The notes below the pieces were generated by a model. That model searched no databases. It saw only the letters and a list, made by a program, of their open reading frames with translations, and was not told the DNA's origin. From assembly GCF_003515705.1 (NCBI RefSeq), contig NZ_QWEH01000001.1:1-64000 (forward strand): a DNA stretch of 64,000 nt, in the 5' to 3' direction. This document shows positions 61,644 to 64,000 of this stretch, piece after piece. Every line of letters begins with the position of its first letter. Within the stretch, counting starts at the first letter, position 1. This DNA comes from Oceanobacillus profundus (GTDB taxonomy: Bacteria > Bacillota > Bacilli > Bacillales > Amphibacillaceae). Made by a program: the position numbers and the translations under genes.

Positions 61644-61687
61644 ATGCCTAAATCCTATAATGAGACAGGATTTAGGCATATTTTATT
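61644..61687 (+). terminator. Terminator of the SLC13/RraA operon
   Basis: ATGCCTAAATCCT pairs with AGGATTTAGGCAT around a 10-base loop, then ATTTTATT. From 61688 to 62030 there is no gene I can support. Confidence 0.85.
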
Positions 61688-62030
61688 ATAGAATTTTAAG
61701 CTGAATCTGCCTTAAGTTGATAAGCAACATCTATAAAAAAGACAATTACAGAAATAAATAATCATAGAAATGATACAGTTAACCTGTCTCTTACATAAAA
61801 AACAATCGGGATAGCAGGTGTACTAAACTAAAAGAAATAGTGAAATACTATTATTCCTCTGTCTTGTTCCTGGATTGGTTTGCTACTTCACTCTAGCCTT
61901 TAGTGAGTAAAGTCATTTACAAATAATTTAAACTAACTATATATTTCCTCAATATTTAACCTGTACAATTTGAAGATAAAGTATGTTGGATGATTCTTGT
62001 GAGGATCCAATTCTAAAGGGGATTTGTAAA

Positions 62031-63050
62031 GTGAAGGGAAAGCCGTTAGTTACATTTTTACTCCCTGCGTATAATGAGGGGGAAAATATTCATGAGTTGT
62101 ATGACCAGTTGACCTCAGAAACGAAGAATTTATGTTACTCCTTTGAGTTTTTATTCATTGATGATGGCAGTATGGATGACACGTTAGAAAAAATCAAACA
62201 TCTTACATATTGCGCTGATAATGTACGATATGTTTCTTTCTCTCGGAACTTTGGTAAAGAGGCGGCAATGTATGCTGGGTTAGAGCATGCGAGGGGGGAA
62301 GCTGTCATTATTATGGATACTGATTTACAACACCCACCCCATTTGATCTCATCTTTAATAAAAGGGCACGAGGCAGGCTACCACCAGGTAATTGCGAAGC
62401 GCAATCGAAAAGGCGAATCAAAGTTTAGCCAATTCCTCACGGGAAGCTTCTACCAGATGATGAATAAATGGAGTGCAGTCAATCTCCAAGATGGGGAAGG
62501 GGATTTCCGTTTGTTAAGTAGGAAAGCGGTAGACGCGCTTCTGAAGTTGAGTGAAGGGAATCGTTTTTCGAAAGGTCTCTATTCTTGGATAGGCTTATCC
62601 CAAACCACTGTTACGTATGAAAATGTAATCCGCAAAAAAGGAGAAAGCAAATGGAAGCTGTCTTCACTCATTACATATGCATTGGATGGCATGCTTTCAT
62701 TTAACACGAAACCATTAAGATTGTGTTGTTATTTAGGACTCTTTACGATTTTGATCTCATTTATATATATTCTTATAACGTTTGTTTCTATTGTATGGAA
62801 TGGTGTGGATGTGCCAGGATATTTTACAACGATTTCTGCAATTCTTTTTCTCGGTGGTGTTCAATTATTCTGTTTGGGAATTATTGGGGAATATATTGGT
62901 CGGATTTACAATGAAACGAAAAAACGCCCACACTATATTATTGATGAAAGTAATGCACGGAGATCGGATTTAGAAGTAAGAGCTATTATGCCATCAACAC
63001 GAACGTGGGGATTATCAGAAAAACAGGAAAAAGAGAAAGTGAGTTCATGA
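62031..63050 (+). CDS. GT2 polyprenyl-phosphate glycosyltransferase (GtrB/CsbB-like)
   Basis: I chose GTG 62031, about ten bases after AAAGGGG; ATG 61983 is in frame but has no ribosome site. 339 residues. GT2 domain with LPAYNEGENI, FIDDGSMDDT (nucleotide DDGS), DTDLQHPP (metal DxD-type) and the GT2 motif near GDFRLLSRKA; two C-terminal spans (~228-290). It should move a sugar from a nucleotide onto undecaprenyl phosphate on the inner membrane face. Operon with GtrA- and YfhO-like genes (4-bp overlap). Confidence 0.9.
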   Translation: MKGKPLVTFLLPAYNEGENIHELYDQLTSETKNLCYSFEFLFIDDGSMDDTLEKIKHLTYCADNVRYVSFSRNFGKEAAMYAGLEHARGEAVIIMDTDLQHPPHLISSLIKGHEAGYHQVIAKRNRKGESKFSQFLTGSFYQMMNKWSAVNLQDGEGDFRLLSRKAVDALLKLSEGNRFSKGLYSWIGLSQTTVTYENVIRKKGESKWKLSSLITYALDGMLSFNTKPLRLCCYLGLFTILISFIYILITFVSIVWNGVDVPGYFTTISAILFLGGVQLFCLGIIGEYIGRIYNETKKRPHYIIDESNARRSDLEVRAIMPSTRTWGLSEKQEKEKVSS

Positions 63051-63409
63051 ATAAAGAATTTGTCCGTTTTGTCTTTGTGGGGATAATGAATACAATCCAT
63101 TATTATGTTATCTATTTAATTTTAATACAGATATTGGGAGTGCATTATTTATCAAGTCATATTGCAGCAACGATCATCAGTATGTACATTTCCTATTTCT
63201 TGAACGTTTATTTTACATATAAAGTGAAGCCGTCATTAAAATCATTTTTGATGTTCCCGCTTACTCAAGTTGTTAACATCGGTGTACAAGCGTTATTACT
63301 CCTTATTTTAGTTGAGCTTTGGAATATCCCAAGTACATTTGCGCCAATTTTTGCGGTCGTTTTCACAGTACCAGTTACATTTTTCGTTACGAGGAGAATT
63401 TTACATTAA
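63047..63409 (+). CDS. GtrA-family membrane flippase
   Basis: ATG 63047 overlaps the GT2 stop (ATGA). 120 residues with four spans; pattern FVRFVFVGIMNTIHYYVIYLIL at the start and SMYISYFLNVYFTYK in the middle. GtrA/GtcA proteins are thought to flip the lipid-linked sugar to the outer face. The stop overlaps the next start (TAATG). Confidence 0.9.
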   Translation: MNKEFVRFVFVGIMNTIHYYVIYLILIQILGVHYLSSHIAATIISMYISYFLNVYFTYKVKPSLKSFLMFPLTQVVNIGVQALLLLILVELWNIPSTFAPIFAVVFTVPVTFFVTRRILH

Positions 63410-64000
63410 TGCAAAAGCAAAATAGGAAGCAATGGATGATTATTGTCGTCGCTGCTTTAATTATTTCCATAGTATGCCATCTGTTTTTTATCGTTCAAAA
63501 AGAAGAAGGCATTCTTATGACAGGCTATAATGATGGAATTTCCCAGATGCTTCCATTCAAAAAATTTATTTATGATGAATATACGAGCGGTAATTTCTTT
63601 TATTCGGATTCGTTTGGTCTTGGGGGTGGATTTTATTCCCAACTCAGCTACTATTACACGACTAATATTTTTTTCATTTTTCATATTGCTTTTATTTTTA
63701 TATTGGAAACGTTACATATTATTAATCATCCAGATTTAGCATTCTGGGCTTCAGCAATTTTACCAATGAGTATTGCGAAGCTTGCGGCAATCATCGTTAT
63801 CACTACTATCTATTTTAAAAAAATAAATTTTCGACTTGCACCTGCATTGTTAGGCGCGATTGTTTACGCGACAAATGTTCTGTATTTCAGGCATGCAATG
63901 TATTGGGATTTCTTCACTGACGCGATGTTTTGGTTGATTTTATTACTAATCGGTGTGGAGAAAATAATACAGAAAGAATCCAAGGGAGTTTTTGTAGTTG
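63409..64000 (+). CDS. YfhO-family membrane glycosyltransferase-like protein, 5' part only
   Basis: ATG 63409 starts inside the GtrA stop and the frame runs to the window end (about 197 residues). It begins with a span (~10-29) and an outside loop with TGYNDGISQMLPFKKFIYDEY and SFGLGGGFYSQLSYY, the pattern I know from YfhO-type GT-C proteins that add a sugar from the lipid carrier to teichoic acid or other wall polymers. With GT2 and GtrA it completes a three-part glycosylation system. Truncated by the window. Confidence 0.8.
   Translation, partial: MQKQNRKQWMIIVVAALIISIVCHLFFIVQKEEGILMTGYNDGISQMLPFKKFIYDEYTSGNFFYSDSFGLGGGFYSQLSYYYTTNIFFIFHIAFIFILETLHIINHPDLAFWASAILPMSIAKLAAIIVITTIYFKKINFRLAPALLGAIVYATNVLYFRHAMYWDFFTDAMFWLILLLIGVEKIIQKESKGVFVV

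Noticed and set aside
63530-63739. 69-residue frame near the right end
   Set aside because: It overlaps the YfhO-like gene, whose frame is open from 63409 to the window end and is clearly protein-like.

Overview
The window looks like chromosome of an AT-rich, spore-former-type Bacillaceae (an Oceanobacillus/Virgibacillus/Gracilibacillus-like relative). The reasons are strong AGGAGG-type ribosome sites, frequent GTG/TTG starts, cre-like catabolite sites, YetF/DUF421 proteins, ChaA, a LysM-3D wall protein, CopC/CopD and a FusB-type EF-G binding protein. Genus is inference. I see no rRNA, tRNA, IS element, prophage or CRISPR array.

Layout. 1-9.1 kb is a restriction-modification island. It holds a small protein, a nuclease-methylase fusion, a specificity subunit and a DUF3800 protein behind a promoter that lies inside a 12-bp inverted repeat. 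A second nuclease-methylase plus specificity pair follows, whose frames are joined at a GGGAAAG heptamer. 9.4-14.9 kb has a decayed merR copy, an AraC regulator and a PTS EIIC-EIIA gene (no EIIB, phospho-His replaced by Tyr) with a GH3 glycosidase. 15-17.5 kb is a MerR/ABC-exporter operon. 17.6-20.5 kb has a structured leader with a 7-codon peptide and a terminator in front of a Smr-less MutS2-like ATPase and a GNAT enzyme. 20.8-21.2 kb is an array of ten 41-bp repeats.

21.3-30 kb carries a LysM-3D protein, LemA/DUF3137, small membrane ORFs, a zinc alcohol dehydrogenase, CopC/CopD, a two-component system and a CBO0543-type membrane protein. 30.4-34.8 kb is a LacI-controlled nucleoside/ribose operon that includes a DcuC-family transporter. 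34.9-40.1 kb has YetF, GNAT, a FusB-like protein with its own leader peptide, PepSY, two VOC proteins, a YdeI-like protein and a MazG-like enzyme. 40.4-43.3 kb is a TRAP transporter operon. 43.5-50.7 kb has DUF418, a two-component system with an ECF sigma factor, ChaA with an apparent ATA start, a DUF4363 lipoprotein and a second YetF.

50.8-55.7 kb contains a LysR pseudogene coupled to rraA, a protein made of three DnaA-domain-I-like repeats without AAA+ or DNA-binding parts, a cyclic-2,3-diphosphoglycerate-synthetase-like protein and a broken membrane gene. 55.9-61.6 kb has a Crp/Fnr regulator, DUF4386, and a LysR-controlled SLC13 transporter/2-hydroxyacid dehydrogenase/RraA operon. The right end (62.0-64.0 kb) is a three-gene GT2/GtrA/YfhO-type envelope glycosylation cluster, cut by the window edge.

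The most unusual items are the triple DnaA-domain-I protein, the two leader-peptide regions before ribosome-acting resistance-type genes, the promoter inside an inverted repeat, the possible -1 frameshift joining methylase and specificity subunits, and the PTS permease missing both usual phosphorylation sites.
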